64,000 bases of DNA, taken from positions 1,032,290 through 1,096,289 of the forward strand of contig CAWFOC010000003.1 in NCBI GenBank assembly GCA_963817395.1, given 5' to 3'. The stretch's first letter is position 1. Each line of letters opens with the position of its first letter. Both the position numbers and the translations under genes were made by a program. Below are positions 19,336 through 28,757 of this stretch, piece by piece. The DNA is from CAWGYQ01 sp963817395. Its GTDB lineage: Bacteria; Acidobacteriota; Vicinamibacteria; Vicinamibacterales; CAVPJW01. The notes beneath the pieces were generated by a model that ran no database searches, was not told where the DNA came from, and worked only from the letters and a program-made list of their open reading frames with translations.

Positions 19336-19654
19336 ACTCGCCGCTAAGAACTTTCGATTTTAGCAAGCGCTCGACGACAGCGTCAACGATCTGGGTCAAC
19401 GATATCGGGTTCTGGACCCGTGACTGAACGTGGTCTTTCAAGGCCGCCGCAGTCCTTTCGTGTGCGGCGACGACAGGGCTTCACGGTAGCCGCGTCGGTA
19501 GCCGCCCACAACAACCCGCCCGACTCGTTACTGGCCTCGTCCGTCCTCCACAAATCGGCATGGTTCCAACCCGACCGGACAGCCCAGGACCTTGGTGGGC
19601 CTGCCAACGATAAGCGAGTCCGGGGTGCAGGTCCAGCCAGCACCCGCCTCGTGT
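19336..19654. other. Intergenic region without a convincing gene
   Basis: About 320 bases between tRNA-Glu and the TPR gene. Short open frames exist on both strands but are Arg-rich and unlike any family recognised. No repeat of the tRNA end or integrase remnant was seen. Confidence 0.5.
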
Positions 19655-20869
19655 TCACGAGGCGCTTCGGGCCATCGCGCTGAGCACGCGCCGTGCGTCG
19701 GCGATCCCTCGCGGATCGGCGTCGGCTTCGCCGAGCCTGATGGCGGCGTCGCACTCGGATTTCGCCCGCGCGCTCTGCCCTTGTGCGACGGCGATGCGCG
19801 CCATCTCGGTGTGTGCCCGTCCACGCACCCAATCGCGCGCCTCGATCGTCATCACCCTCTTCAGGTCGGGCTCGGCTTCGGCGAAGCGCTTTGCGGCCAC
19901 GCGGGCCGCGCCTCGCTTGTAGAGCCACAAGGCTTCCTCGCCGAACATTCTGGGCCGTCGGTCGGTCGCGAGCGCTGCAATGCCGGCGCTCAGCACGGGC
20001 TCGGCCTCTCGGCTGCGCCCTGCCCTGAGGAGCGTCGAGCCCAGTTCCAGGTCGAGGAGGCGGTTTCGAGGGTAGCGTTGGCGGAGCTCGTGCAGGACCC
20101 GAATGCCGTCGGTGAAACGCCGCTCGCGGTTGTAGATGAGCACCAGGGCGAAGCGGGCGTCGGTTTGCGCGCTGCCGCCATGGCGGGCCGCGTCTTCAAT
20201 GAGCTGGATCCCTTCCTGCCGCCCACCGCCAAAACCCACGACGTAGGCCATCACGCGCATGGGCGCCGTCAGCGTCGAGACGAGATATCGATACGTGCCC
20301 ACGACGAGGCCAGCATCCTTGCGCGACGGATCGAGTGCCAGCACCCGCTCGTGCGCGTCGAAACCGCGCCGCGCGGCCCGAAACGCCGCGAACACCCGGC
20401 CGTCGACCGACCCGCTATATGAGGCGATGAGCGCGACGCTCGAGCCCACCTGATAGAGGGCGTCGGCGTCAGAGGGATTCGCCTTGAGACGCTGCTCGGA
20501 CAGGATGAGCGCCCGTTCGGATTGCTCGCGAAACACCGACGCCTCGTCGGCTGGCGGCTGTTTCATGGAGACGTGCGGTTTGGCGACGCGCCCGAGGTAG
20601 TCGTCGGTGGTCACGGTGCCGCGGCGGAAGAGGATATGGAGCCACGTGATGGTGGCCAGACCGCGAGCGGCGGCCGGATCTGCCGGATCCGCGGCGACGG
20701 CCTGCCGGAAGAGCGCGGCGGCTTCTGCGTGATCGAGGTTATACGCCAGGTCGTACGCACGGGCCGAGAGCTCCTCCGACTCGCGCGACGCGCCGAGCGT
20801 GGCGCCGGAGTCTGCGAAGATGAGGAGACCGACCAGCGAAGCAAGCCCGAGCGGCCTTCGCGGCGCCAT
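19655..20869 (-). CDS. TPR-repeat exported protein
   Basis: About 404 residues from ATG 20869 (MAPRRPLGLASLVGLLIF, a signal peptide). TPR-like helical pairs run through the protein (AEAAALFRQAVAADPADPAAA, EQRLKANPSDADALYQVGSS, RFTDGIRVLHELRQRYPRN, RFAEAEPDLKRVMTIEA). No catalytic motif. Divergent from the oxidase cluster; role unknown. Confidence 0.8.
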   Translation of the reverse strand: MAPRRPLGLASLVGLLIFADSGATLGASRESEELSARAYDLAYNLDHAEAAALFRQAVAADPADPAAARGLATITWLHILFRRGTVTTDDYLGRVAKPHVSMKQPPADEASVFREQSERALILSEQRLKANPSDADALYQVGSSVALIASYSGSVDGRVFAAFRAARRGFDAHERVLALDPSRKDAGLVVGTYRYLVSTLTAPMRVMAYVVGFGGGRQEGIQLIEDAARHGGSAQTDARFALVLIYNRERRFTDGIRVLHELRQRYPRNRLLDLELGSTLLRAGRSREAEPVLSAGIAALATDRRPRMFGEEALWLYKRGAARVAAKRFAEAEPDLKRVMTIEARDWVRGRAHTEMARIAVAQGQSARAKSECDAAIRLGEADADPRGIADARRVLSAMARSAS

Positions 20870-20975
20870 GGCGGGATTGTACGGCAGCCAGCCGCGCACT
20901 TGCGCCGTTGTCGACGAGAACGATAGAATCGCCGGTCGACGAGCTTGGCGGCGAGTCCGTCAAAGGAGCACGATT

Positions 20976-22745
20976 TTGGACAAGGTGGCGGTCGGTACGC
21001 ATGCAGCACATGCGGCCCATGAGCATGAACACGAGCTTGGGTTCTGGCAGAAGTACATCTTCTCGCAGGACCACAAGGTCATCGGCATTCAGTACACGCT
21101 GACGAGCCTCTGCTTCCTGCTCTTCGGGTTCAGCCTGATGGCCATGATGCGCTGGCAGCTGGCTTACCCGGGTCAGCCGATTCCGCTCATCGGGCCGTAT
21201 CTCGGACAGGCCAATGCCCCGGGTGGCATCATGCTGCCCGAGTTCTACAACCAGCTGGGTGCGATGCACGGCACCATCATGGTGTTCCTCGGCGTCGTGC
21301 CGCTGGCTGTCGGAGGCTTTGGCAACTTCGTCGTGCCGCTCCAGATCGGGGCGCCCGACATGGCGTTCCCCAAGCTGAACATGGCGAGCTACTGGGTGTA
21401 CTTCATCGGTGGCGTCGTCATGCTCGCGAGCTTCTTTCTTCCCGGTGGCGCGGCCAATTCCGGCTGGACCTCCTATGCGCCGCTATCGGTCATCGCCACG
21501 ATGGGGCAGACGGCCTGGCTGTTCGGCATGCTGTTCCTCATCGCCTCGTCGCTGCTCGGATCGGTGAACTTCATCGTCACGATCATCCAGCTGCGCGCCG
21601 AGGGCCTGACGTTCTTCCGCCTGCCGTTCTTCGTCTGGGCCCAGTTCGTGACGGCGTTCCTGCTGCTGCTGGCGTTTCCGCCCCTGCAGGCGGCCGCTAC
21701 GCTGCAGATGATGGACCGGCTGGCGGGGACGAGCTTCTTCCTGCCGAGCGGCCTCGTGGTGGCTGGTCAGCCGATCGCAGCGACCGGCGGGGGCAGCCCG
21801 CTCCTCTGGCAGCACCTGTTCTGGTTCCTGGCCCATCCCGAGGTGTACGTGCTGATTCTGCCGGCGATGGGCATCGTGGCCGAGGTCATTGCGAACAACA
21901 CGCGCAAGCCGCTCTGGGGCTATCGCGTGATGGTCTACGCGATCATCTTTCTGGGCTTCATGTCCTTCGTCGTCTGGGCGCACCACATGTTCCTGACGGG
22001 CATGGGCACGGCCATCAGCGCCTTCTTCCAGACGACGACGATGATCATCTCGATTCCGTCGGTGGTCATCCTGAGCGCGCTGTTCCTGTCGCTGCACGGC
22101 GGATCGATCCGCTTCACGACGCCGATGCTGTTCGCTCTGGCATTCCTGCCGATGTTCGGGATTGGCGGGCTCACGGGCCTGCCATTGGGTCTTGCGGCCC
22201 CCGACATTCACCTGCACGACACCTACTACGTCATCGGGCATTTTCACTACGTGGTGGCGCCGGGGACTCTCTTCGCGTTGTTTGCGGGGATCTATTACTG
22301 GTTCCCGAAGGTGACGGGACGCAAGCTCAACGAAACGCTGGGGAAGATCCATTTCTGGGGATCGTTCATCTGCATCAACATCGTGTTCATGCCGATGTTC
22401 ATCCAGGGCCTGCAGGGCGTGAACCGCCGCCTGTACGACGGCGGCCAGCAGTACGCGCACGCGCAGCCGGTCTTGTATCTGAATACGGTCATGTCCCATG
22501 CCGCGTGGGCGCTGTTCCTGTTCCAGCTGCCCTTCATTTACAATTTCTTCATGAGCATCCGGCGCGGTCAGAAAGTTTCTGACAACCCGTGGGAGGCCAC
22601 CACGCTCGAGTGGGCGGCCGCTCCCTCACCCCCGCCGCACGGAAACTTCCTGGTGACGCCGAAGGTGTATCGCGGCCCGTACGAATACAGCGTGCCGGGG
22701 CATCACGGCGACTTCGTGCCGCAGCACGTGCCCGAGGGGGCGTAG
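20976..22745 (+). CDS. ctaD: Cytochrome c oxidase subunit I
   Basis: Catalytic heme-copper subunit, 589 residues, 12 or more membrane helices. Start is TTG 20976, with GGAG at 20965-20968 upstream. Ligands: heme a His in LGAMHGTIMVFL; CuB His with cross-linked Tyr in FLAHPEVYVL; CuB His pair in WAHHMF; heme a3 and heme a His in YVIGHFHYV. The usual GHPEVY is AHPEVY here, but the D-channel Glu is kept, so it is an A-family oxidase. A His/Glu-rich N-terminal segment precedes helix I. First gene of a I-III-IV-x-x-II cluster. Confidence 0.97.
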   Translation: MDKVAVGTHAAHAAHEHEHELGFWQKYIFSQDHKVIGIQYTLTSLCFLLFGFSLMAMMRWQLAYPGQPIPLIGPYLGQANAPGGIMLPEFYNQLGAMHGTIMVFLGVVPLAVGGFGNFVVPLQIGAPDMAFPKLNMASYWVYFIGGVVMLASFFLPGGAANSGWTSYAPLSVIATMGQTAWLFGMLFLIASSLLGSVNFIVTIIQLRAEGLTFFRLPFFVWAQFVTAFLLLLAFPPLQAAATLQMMDRLAGTSFFLPSGLVVAGQPIAATGGGSPLLWQHLFWFLAHPEVYVLILPAMGIVAEVIANNTRKPLWGYRVMVYAIIFLGFMSFVVWAHHMFLTGMGTAISAFFQTTTMIISIPSVVILSALFLSLHGGSIRFTTPMLFALAFLPMFGIGGLTGLPLGLAAPDIHLHDTYYVIGHFHYVVAPGTLFALFAGIYYWFPKVTGRKLNETLGKIHFWGSFICINIVFMPMFIQGLQGVNRRLYDGGQQYAHAQPVLYLNTVMSHAAWALFLFQLPFIYNFFMSIRRGQKVSDNPWEATTLEWAAAPSPPPHGNFLVTPKVYRGPYEYSVPGHHGDFVPQHVPEGA

Positions 22746-22749
22746 ACGC

Positions 22750-23340
22750 ATGCTGATTCCGTATACCGTCACCGCCCGCCCCGACACGGGCGTTCACAAT
22801 TCGAAGCTCGGCATCTGGTTGTTTCTCGCGTCCGAAGTGATGCTGTTCGGCGCGTTGTTCTCGTCCTACGTGCTGCTCAGGACGAGCGCAACCACCTGGC
22901 CGCTTGGCTACACGATTCTGAACGTGCCGCTGGCCACGTTGAACACCGTGTTCCTCATCGGTTCGAGCGTCACGATGGTCATGTCGTGGGCAGCGCTCAA
23001 GATGCACGACTTCGGCAAGTACCGCCTCTACATGGGTCTCACGTTCCTGGCCGGGCTGGGCTTCATGGTGGTCAAGAGCTTCGAGTACTACGAGAAGTTC
23101 GCGCACCACCTGGCGCCGTCGACCAACACGTTTCTGGCGATCTACTTCACGCTCACCGGCCTTCACGGGTTGCACGTGGTGGGCGGCATGATCGTCAATG
23201 CCTATTTCTGGGGACCAGGCTCACGGATGTGGCGCACCGACCCGGAGCGCTTCACCAACCGCATCGAGGTGGCTGGTCTCTACTGGCACTTCGTCGATCT
23301 GGTCTGGATTTTTCTGTTCCCCGTGCTCTACCTGCTGTAG
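22750..23340 (+). CDS. ctaE: Cytochrome c oxidase subunit III
   Basis: 196-residue form with five helices. Motifs: LGIWLFLASEVMLFGALFSSY, FVVKSFEYYEK-like, LTGLHGLHVVGGMIVN, GLYWHFVDLVWIFLFPVLYL. Starts 4 bases after ctaD and is followed 8 bases later by ctaF. Supports proton uptake and stability of subunit I. Confidence 0.95.
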   Translation: MLIPYTVTARPDTGVHNSKLGIWLFLASEVMLFGALFSSYVLLRTSATTWPLGYTILNVPLATLNTVFLIGSSVTMVMSWAALKMHDFGKYRLYMGLTFLAGLGFMVVKSFEYYEKFAHHLAPSTNTFLAIYFTLTGLHGLHVVGGMIVNAYFWGPGSRMWRTDPERFTNRIEVAGLYWHFVDLVWIFLFPVLYLL

Positions 23341-23348
23341 GAGACGCG

Positions 23349-23702
23349 ATGGCCCACGGCGAGATCGACGACATCAAGCATCACGTGAAGCTTTACATCC
23401 GGGTGTTCACCGCCCTGATGGTGGCCACCATCATCACGGTGGCCGTCGGGTACGTGCATTTGCCGATCGGGCTAGCCGTCGTCGTGGCGCTCGCGATCGC
23501 CACCGTGAAGGCATCGCTCGTCGCCGCGTTCTTCATGCACCTGACGGCGGAGAAGAAGATCATCTACGCGTCGCTGGCGCTGGCCGCCGTGTTCTGGGTG
23601 TTTCTGATGGCGCTGCCAAATCTGTCGCGTCTCGGCGGAATTGGCCACGAGACGCCGGCCTTTGATCATGTCGCTGAAAGCGTTCCACCTGCTGTTCATT
23701 AG
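23349..23702 (+). CDS. ctaF: Cytochrome c oxidase subunit IV-like (COX4 pro)
   Basis: 117 residues with three helices. The start MAHGEIDDIKHHVKLYIRVF and the helix ending KASLVAAFFMHLTAEKK are typical of prokaryotic small oxidase subunit IV. ATG 23349 follows the subunit III stop by 8 bases. The 3' end overlaps the next small gene by 35 bases in another frame. Confidence 0.85.
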   Translation: MAHGEIDDIKHHVKLYIRVFTALMVATIITVAVGYVHLPIGLAVVVALAIATVKASLVAAFFMHLTAEKKIIYASLALAAVFWVFLMALPNLSRLGGIGHETPAFDHVAESVPPAVH

Positions 23703-23871
23703 CCTGTCGATCGTGCTGGCCGTCGTGTTCGGCCTGTGGTCGATGGACGTGTATCGGCATGGTGAGTCGATCGGGTATCTGGTGACCGGTCTGTTTTCGT
23801 TCGCGAGCGCCATCGCGCTCGGCTTCTACGGGACGGCGATTTTCAGGAAATTCAGGAGGATTGGCGCATGA
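23668..23871 (+). CDS. Small two-helix membrane protein of the oxidase cluster
   Basis: 67 residues (MSLKAFHLLFISLSIVL...) with two membrane helices and a basic C-terminus (FRKFRRIGA). Overlaps the ctaF end and the start of the next gene by four bases, so it is embedded in the operon. No named family, but small proteins of this shape recur in such oxidase clusters. Confidence 0.7.
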   Translation: MSLKAFHLLFISLSIVLAVVFGLWSMDVYRHGESIGYLVTGLFSFASAIALGFYGTAIFRKFRRIGA

Positions 23872-24132
23872 GCCGGGTCAGCCGGTTCGCCCTGGCAGCT
23901 CGTTGCCGTCCTGGCCGTGCCGCGGGTCGCGCTCGCGTGCCCGGTCTGTTTCGGCGCGAGCGATTCGCTTGCGGCGATGGGCATGAACAACGCCATCCTG
24001 GCACTGCTCATCGTGACGGTCGGTGTTCTTTCATCGTTTGGCGCGTTCTTCATCTATCTGATGCGGCGGGCGAGCGCCGTGCACCAGTCACCGGCGCCTG
24101 CGCGGCCGGTCGAGCAGAGAGGAAACGGGTAA
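23868..24132 (+). CDS. Small exported membrane protein with CPVCFG motif, frameshifted
   Basis: N-terminus MSRVSRFALA at ATG 23868, then a one-base shift near 23,890-23,900. The mature part continues as VALACPVCFGASDSLAAMGM, a membrane helix (about 24,000-24,060) and a Pro/Ala tail. Without the shift the product is about 87 residues: signal peptide, a CxxC pair at the outer face, one helix. The CxxC next to subunit II invites a copper-handling or thiol role, which is inference. ctaC starts right after its stop. Confidence 0.6.
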
Positions 24133-24879
24133 ATGCGGGAGCTACTGGGGCTGCCGATGGCGGCGTCGGCGCACGCCGGAGAGATCGACCACATGATCGT
24201 GTTGGTGCACTGGCTGATGCTGGTGCTCTTCGTCGGCTGGGGGGTGTACTTCATCTACGCGCTGGTGCGCTTTCGCCAGGGCGCCAACCCCCGCGCCGAC
24301 TATCACGGCGTCAAGAGCCACTATTCGAGCTATATCGAAGTGGCGGTGGCCGTGATCGAGGTCGTGCTGCTCGTGTTCTTCGCCATACCGGCCTGGTCGG
24401 CACGCGTCTCGGCGCTGCCCTCCGAAAGCGAATCCGTCGTCGTGCGCGTCGTCGGCGAGCAGTTCGCCTGGAACGTGCACTATCCCGGTCGTGACGGGCA
24501 GTTCGGGCCCACCGATATCAAGCTCGTCGCTCCGGACAATCCGCTCGGTCTCAACCGCCAGGATCCGAGGGCCAAGGACGACATCACGACCATCAATCAG
24601 CTCAACTTGCCGGTCAACCGGCCCGTGATCGTGCACTTGTCGACCAAGGACGTCATCCACAGCTTCAGCCTGCAGGAGATGCGGGTGAAGCAGGACGCCA
24701 TTCCCGGCATGAGTATCCCCGTCTGGTTCCAGCCCACCGGGACGGGTGATTGGGAGATCAACTGCTCGCAGCTCTGCGGTCTGGGACACTACCGCATGCG
24801 CGGGTTCTATAGCATCAAGTCGGCCGCCGACTACGAAACCTGGTTCCGTGAGGAAGAAGCGCTGCTGACCGCGCAGTAG
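24133..24879 (+). CDS. ctaC: Cytochrome c oxidase subunit II
   Basis: 248 residues: N-terminal segment, two helices (about 20-42 and 70-92) and a periplasmic CuA cupredoxin domain. CuA ligands are His in DVIHSFSL and the block CSQLCGLGHYRMRG (Cys, Cys, His, Met). The usual Glu between the cysteines is Gln. There is no C-terminal cytochrome c domain, so it is aa3-like and not caa3. Unusually placed last in the cluster. Confidence 0.95.
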   Translation: MRELLGLPMAASAHAGEIDHMIVLVHWLMLVLFVGWGVYFIYALVRFRQGANPRADYHGVKSHYSSYIEVAVAVIEVVLLVFFAIPAWSARVSALPSESESVVVRVVGEQFAWNVHYPGRDGQFGPTDIKLVAPDNPLGLNRQDPRAKDDITTINQLNLPVNRPVIVHLSTKDVIHSFSLQEMRVKQDAIPGMSIPVWFQPTGTGDWEINCSQLCGLGHYRMRGFYSIKSAADYETWFREEEALLTAQ

Positions 24880-24881
24880 CG

Positions 24882-25862
24882 TCAGCCGAGCGTCACGTTC
24901 GCGCCGATGCCCCGCTCGCGGGCTCTCCGATAGGCGAGATCTGCGGCGGCCACGTCTTCGACTGCCATTCCGAGCGACTTGAATACCGTGATCTGATCGC
25001 GGGTTTCGCGTCCCCGGACGCGCCCGAGCAGCACCTCACCAATCTCTCCGGCAATGTGAGTCTCGTCGAACGCTCCGTCCCGGATTCCCAGGACGACATC
25101 CCCAGACTCCACGCGCGCGGCAGCACGGGAATCGACGAAGAAGCGGCTCAGAGCGATCAGGTTCGGGTCCATTTCGCGTTCGTTCGGCCGGCACGCGCCG
25201 ACAGCCATCACGTGAGCGCCGGCGTCAATCCATGCGCTCTGGACGACCGGGGACGTCGAGGAGGTGGCGAGCACCACGAGATCGGCGCCTCGAACCGCTT
25301 CCTGCGGTGTCCCCACGACGGCCATGTCCACGTCACCATGATCCATCTCGCGCACGAACCGCTCGCGGTTCCCGGCCGTCGGGCTCCACACCCGCACACG
25401 CCGGAGCGGGCGAACGAGTCGAAGCGTCTCCAGATGGCTGCGCGCCTGAACTCCCGAACCCAGAATGGCCAGGTCCCCGGCGTCCGGAATCGCAAGATGA
25501 CGCGCCGTGACCGCCGACACGGCGGCCGTCCTCGCTTCCGTGATGAAGCGACCGTCGAGAATCGCGAGGAGCGCCCCGGTGTCGGGATCGAACAAGGCAA
25601 TCGTCGCAAGGTGAGTGGGGAGGCCGAGCGCCGTGTTGCCTTTGAAGAGCGTGACCAGCTTGGTGCCGAGCGCGGGAGGGTCGGGCACGAAGGCCGGCAT
25701 GACGCCGAAGAACGCATTCTGAGCACCGACCGACAACACCGTGCGAACCGGCTGCTGTACCTCACCCGCGGAGAAGCGCGCGAGCGCCGACTCCATGGTC
25801 GTGATGAGGTCGTCGATCGGAAGAACGGTGCGGACGTCGGTTTCAGTGAGCAGCAGTGGCAC
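24882..25862 (-). CDS. Ornithine cyclodeaminase/mu-crystallin family, likely pyrroline-2-carboxylate reductase
   Basis: 326 residues with a Rossmann NAD(P) site (LAILGSGVQARSHLETL) and the family core GTKLVTLFKGN and DGRFITEARTAAVSAV. Members reduce cyclic imino acids or cyclise ornithine. It is divergently placed 39 bases from a proline racemase-like gene, which points to hydroxyproline/proline metabolism and pyrroline-2-carboxylate reduction. Exact substrate is inferred from context. Confidence 0.85.
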   Translation of the reverse strand: MPLLLTETDVRTVLPIDDLITTMESALARFSAGEVQQPVRTVLSVGAQNAFFGVMPAFVPDPPALGTKLVTLFKGNTALGLPTHLATIALFDPDTGALLAILDGRFITEARTAAVSAVTARHLAIPDAGDLAILGSGVQARSHLETLRLVRPLRRVRVWSPTAGNRERFVREMDHGDVDMAVVGTPQEAVRGADLVVLATSSTSPVVQSAWIDAGAHVMAVGACRPNEREMDPNLIALSRFFVDSRAAARVESGDVVLGIRDGAFDETHIAGEIGEVLLGRVRGRETRDQITVFKSLGMAVEDVAAADLAYRRARERGIGANVTLG

Positions 25863-25901
25863 GGCGAGGTCCGGGCATTATAAGCTGCGTCTTCCTCCAC
25901 C

Positions 25902-26912
25902 ATGCCCACCACTCGCATCCGCACCATCGACGCGCATGCCGCAGGTGAGCCGCTGCGTCTGATCGTCGAAGGCTTTCCGAGGCCGGTCGGCCAGACGATG
26001 ATCGAGAAGCGCCGGTGGGTGAAGCGGCATCAGGATCACATCCGCCGCGCATTGATGCTCGAGCCTCGGGGGCACACGGACATGTACGGCGCCGTGCTGA
26101 CCGAGCCCGTGTCTCGCGGTGCGGATGCCGGCGTCCTCTTCATGCACAACGAGGGCTACAGCACGATGTGCGGCCATGGTGTGATCGCGGTGACCACCAT
26201 CGCGCTGGAGCGTGGCCTGATGTTGCCCCGCGGCGAACCGGCACGTCTGGTCCTCGATTCACCCGCGGGTCCCGTCCGCGTCACGGCGGAGATTGAAGCC
26301 GTGAACGAAGGCATACGCGTCCGGCGGGTCGCCTTCGAGAATGTGCCCTCGTTCGTCCTGCTCGGTGGTGTGCCCGTGGTGGCGGGAGGACGTCAGGTGC
26401 GCGCCGATGTCGCGTTCGGCGGCGCCTTCTATGCGATCGTCGACGCCGAGTCGGTGGGTCTGCCGCTCGAGCCCTCGCGGCTGGCCGATCTGCGCCGCAC
26501 GGGCATGGAAATCAAGCGCGCCATCGAATCGGCGCACGACGTGGTGCACCCGCTCGACGGCGGGCTCGCGGGACTCTATGGGACCATCTTCACGGGCCCC
26601 CCACGCGCCGAGGCGGCCGACCTGCGCAATGTCACCGTATTCGCGGACGCCGAGCTCGATCGGTCGCCGTGCGGCACCGGCACGAGCGCCGTGATGGCGG
26701 TGCTGGCGGCGATGGAGCTCTTGCCAGACGAGCAGCCGTTCGTGCACGAAAGCCTGATTGGCACGACGTTCAGCGGACGGATTCTCGGTCGGACGCTCGT
26801 GGGTGACTACCAGGCCATCGTGCCGGAGATCAGCGGATCGGCGTGGATCACGGGCGACCACACGTTCGTGCTGAACGACGACGATCCCTTGCGCGACGGG
26901 TTTCGAGTTTAG
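25902..26912 (+). CDS. Proline racemase family (hydroxyproline epimerase or dehydratase)
   Basis: 336 residues. First catalytic Cys in NEGYSTMCGHGVIAV and second in LDRSPCGTGTSAVMA. The YSTMCGH form resembles trans-3-hydroxy-L-proline dehydratases, but those have Thr at the second site, whereas this protein keeps Cys as racemases and epimerases do. The reaction therefore cannot be fixed from sequence alone. The divergent imino-acid reductase suggests catabolism of collagen-type hydroxyproline. Confidence 0.85.
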   Translation: MPTTRIRTIDAHAAGEPLRLIVEGFPRPVGQTMIEKRRWVKRHQDHIRRALMLEPRGHTDMYGAVLTEPVSRGADAGVLFMHNEGYSTMCGHGVIAVTTIALERGLMLPRGEPARLVLDSPAGPVRVTAEIEAVNEGIRVRRVAFENVPSFVLLGGVPVVAGGRQVRADVAFGGAFYAIVDAESVGLPLEPSRLADLRRTGMEIKRAIESAHDVVHPLDGGLAGLYGTIFTGPPRAEAADLRNVTVFADAELDRSPCGTGTSAVMAVLAAMELLPDEQPFVHESLIGTTFSGRILGRTLVGDYQAIVPEISGSAWITGDHTFVLNDDDPLRDGFRV

Positions 26913-28633
26913 AACCCGATGGCGAGGCCGTCCTTGCGCGGATCGGATCCCCCCATCAGCACACCTGTTCGCGGGTCGATCAGGATTCCCTGAAAGCCGC
27001 CGAAGCTGTCGACGAGGCTCACGATGCGGTGTCCGCGCCTCGACAGGGCGAAGCGTGTTTCGGACGTGAACGCCGACTCCAGCCCGACGTTCGTGCCAGC
27101 GTGACGGAACCGGGGCGCCTCGCCGGCATTCTGCACGTTCATGCCGAAGTCCACGAGATTGATCAGCACCTGCACGTGGCCCTGGGGCTGCATGTCGCCG
27201 CCCATGACGCCGTAAGACAACCACGGCCGCCCGTCCTTCAGCACCATCGCGGGCACGAGCGTGTGGAGCGGACGCTTGTGAGGAGCGAGCCGGTTGGGGT
27301 GTCCCTCCGCCGTCTCGAACGCGGTGCCGCGGTTGTGCAGCACGATGCCGGTATCGCCGGCCACCACGCTCGAGCCAAAGCTGCTGAAGAGCGACTGAAT
27401 GAGCGAGATGACGTTGCCCTGTCCGTCGGCGGCCGTCAGATACACCGTGTCGCCGAGTCCGCGTGCCGAGCGGTCGGCCGACGGCGCGCGCGGACCGTCC
27501 TGGCGCGACCAGGGTTTGTAGCTCTCGGCCGCGTGCTTCGGGTCGATCTCCTTGCGTCGCTGTGCCGCGTACTCCTTCGAGAGCAGCGTTCGCATCACGT
27601 CCGGGGGAACGGAGTCGAAATCGGCGAGATGCGCGTTGCGATCCGCGAACGCGATGCGCTTGGCCTCGATGAGCAGATGGAGGTACTCGGGCGTATTGTG
27701 ACCGAGCGAGGCCAGATCGAAGCCTTCGAGGATGTTCAGCATCTCGAGCGCCACGAAGCCCTGGGTGTTGGGAGGCATCTCGTAGACGTCGTACCCTCGA
27801 TAGGACGTGCTGATGGGTTCAACCCAGTCGGAGCGGTGTTCGGCGAAGTCCCGGGCAGTGAGCCACGAGCCCCGTTTCTGGAGCTCGGCGACGATTCGGC
27901 GGGCCAGCTCGCCACGGTAGAAGACGTCGCGCCCGCCCGAGGCGATGAGCTCGAGGCTGCGCGCCAGGTTCGGATTGGCGAAGATTTCACCCGGCAGGGG
28001 AGCCCGGCCGCCCGGAAGGAATGTCGCGGCCGCATCGCGATCGCCCAGAACGTCTTCGGCCGCCGCCTCCCACTGGCCGGCGATGATCTCCGACACCGCG
28101 AATCCTTCGCGCGCGTGACGGACGGCCGCCCTCACCGCGCGCTCGAGATCGATCGTGCCGAACCTGGAGAGCAGCTCCGACCATCCGTCCACCGCGCCCG
28201 GCACCGAGATCGTGAGCGGGCCGTTGGAGGGGAGCTCTGTCAGTCCCTTGCCGGCCAGCGCCTCGGGTGTGGCTGCGTAGGCCGAGCGGCCGCTCGCGTT
28301 GAGCGCGTGCAGTCGCTTCGTGCGCGCGTCCCAGACGATCGCGAACAGATCGCCGCCGATTCCGGTCATCGTCGGCTCGACGACCGAGAGCACGGCCACG
28401 GCTGCAATGGCCGCGTCGATGGCGTTTCCGCCTTCCTGAAGCACCTGCAGGCCGGCGGCGGACGCCAGCGGCTGGCTCGTGGCAATCAGTCCATGGCGAG
28501 CCAGGACGGGGGAACGCGTGGCACGAGGGTTGGCCGCTGGTCGGTCGCCGGGAGCTTGAGCATCGGTCGAGTTGATCACGGCCATGGCAGCACCGAGCGC
28601 GATGAGAGTGCGAATGAGGAGGTGATTCGGCAT
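26909..28633 (-). CDS. ggt: Gamma-glutamyltransferase
   Basis: 574-residue Ntn-hydrolase precursor with signal peptide. The autocleavage/nucleophile Thr is in LGDTVYLTAADGQGNVIS; substrate-binding motifs include LFSSFGSSVV and YGVMGGDMQPQGHVQ. Acts on glutathione and gamma-glutamyl compounds in the periplasm. Overlaps the racemase stop by four bases, tail to tail. Confidence 0.93.
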   Translation of the reverse strand: MPNHLLIRTLIALGAAMAVINSTDAQAPGDRPAANPRATRSPVLARHGLIATSQPLASAAGLQVLQEGGNAIDAAIAAVAVLSVVEPTMTGIGGDLFAIVWDARTKRLHALNASGRSAYAATPEALAGKGLTELPSNGPLTISVPGAVDGWSELLSRFGTIDLERAVRAAVRHAREGFAVSEIIAGQWEAAAEDVLGDRDAAATFLPGGRAPLPGEIFANPNLARSLELIASGGRDVFYRGELARRIVAELQKRGSWLTARDFAEHRSDWVEPISTSYRGYDVYEMPPNTQGFVALEMLNILEGFDLASLGHNTPEYLHLLIEAKRIAFADRNAHLADFDSVPPDVMRTLLSKEYAAQRRKEIDPKHAAESYKPWSRQDGPRAPSADRSARGLGDTVYLTAADGQGNVISLIQSLFSSFGSSVVAGDTGIVLHNRGTAFETAEGHPNRLAPHKRPLHTLVPAMVLKDGRPWLSYGVMGGDMQPQGHVQVLINLVDFGMNVQNAGEAPRFRHAGTNVGLESAFTSETRFALSRRGHRIVSLVDSFGGFQGILIDPRTGVLMGGSDPRKDGLAIGF

Positions 28634-28757
28634 TGAGCCTCAGAAGCGCGCATTCTACCGTGCCTGCGGGGCAGGTCGAATGACGATTAAACCTCGGAGG
28701 CGCGACGCCCGTCTAAGCCTATGACGGGATATTCAAGCGGAAGGCAGGTGAGTCCTC
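28634..28757. other. Intergenic region upstream of ggt
   Basis: About 125 bases. No RNA gene or clear promoter was recognised. Confidence 0.4.

Noticed and set aside
19383..19928. 181-codon minus-strand frame near tRNA-Glu as an integrase remnant
   Set aside because: No integrase motifs; Arg-rich composition and overlap with the TPR gene mark it as a shadow frame.
21483..22499. Minus-strand frame opposite ctaD
   Set aside because: Charged, Gln/Arg-rich shadow of a well-supported oxidase gene.
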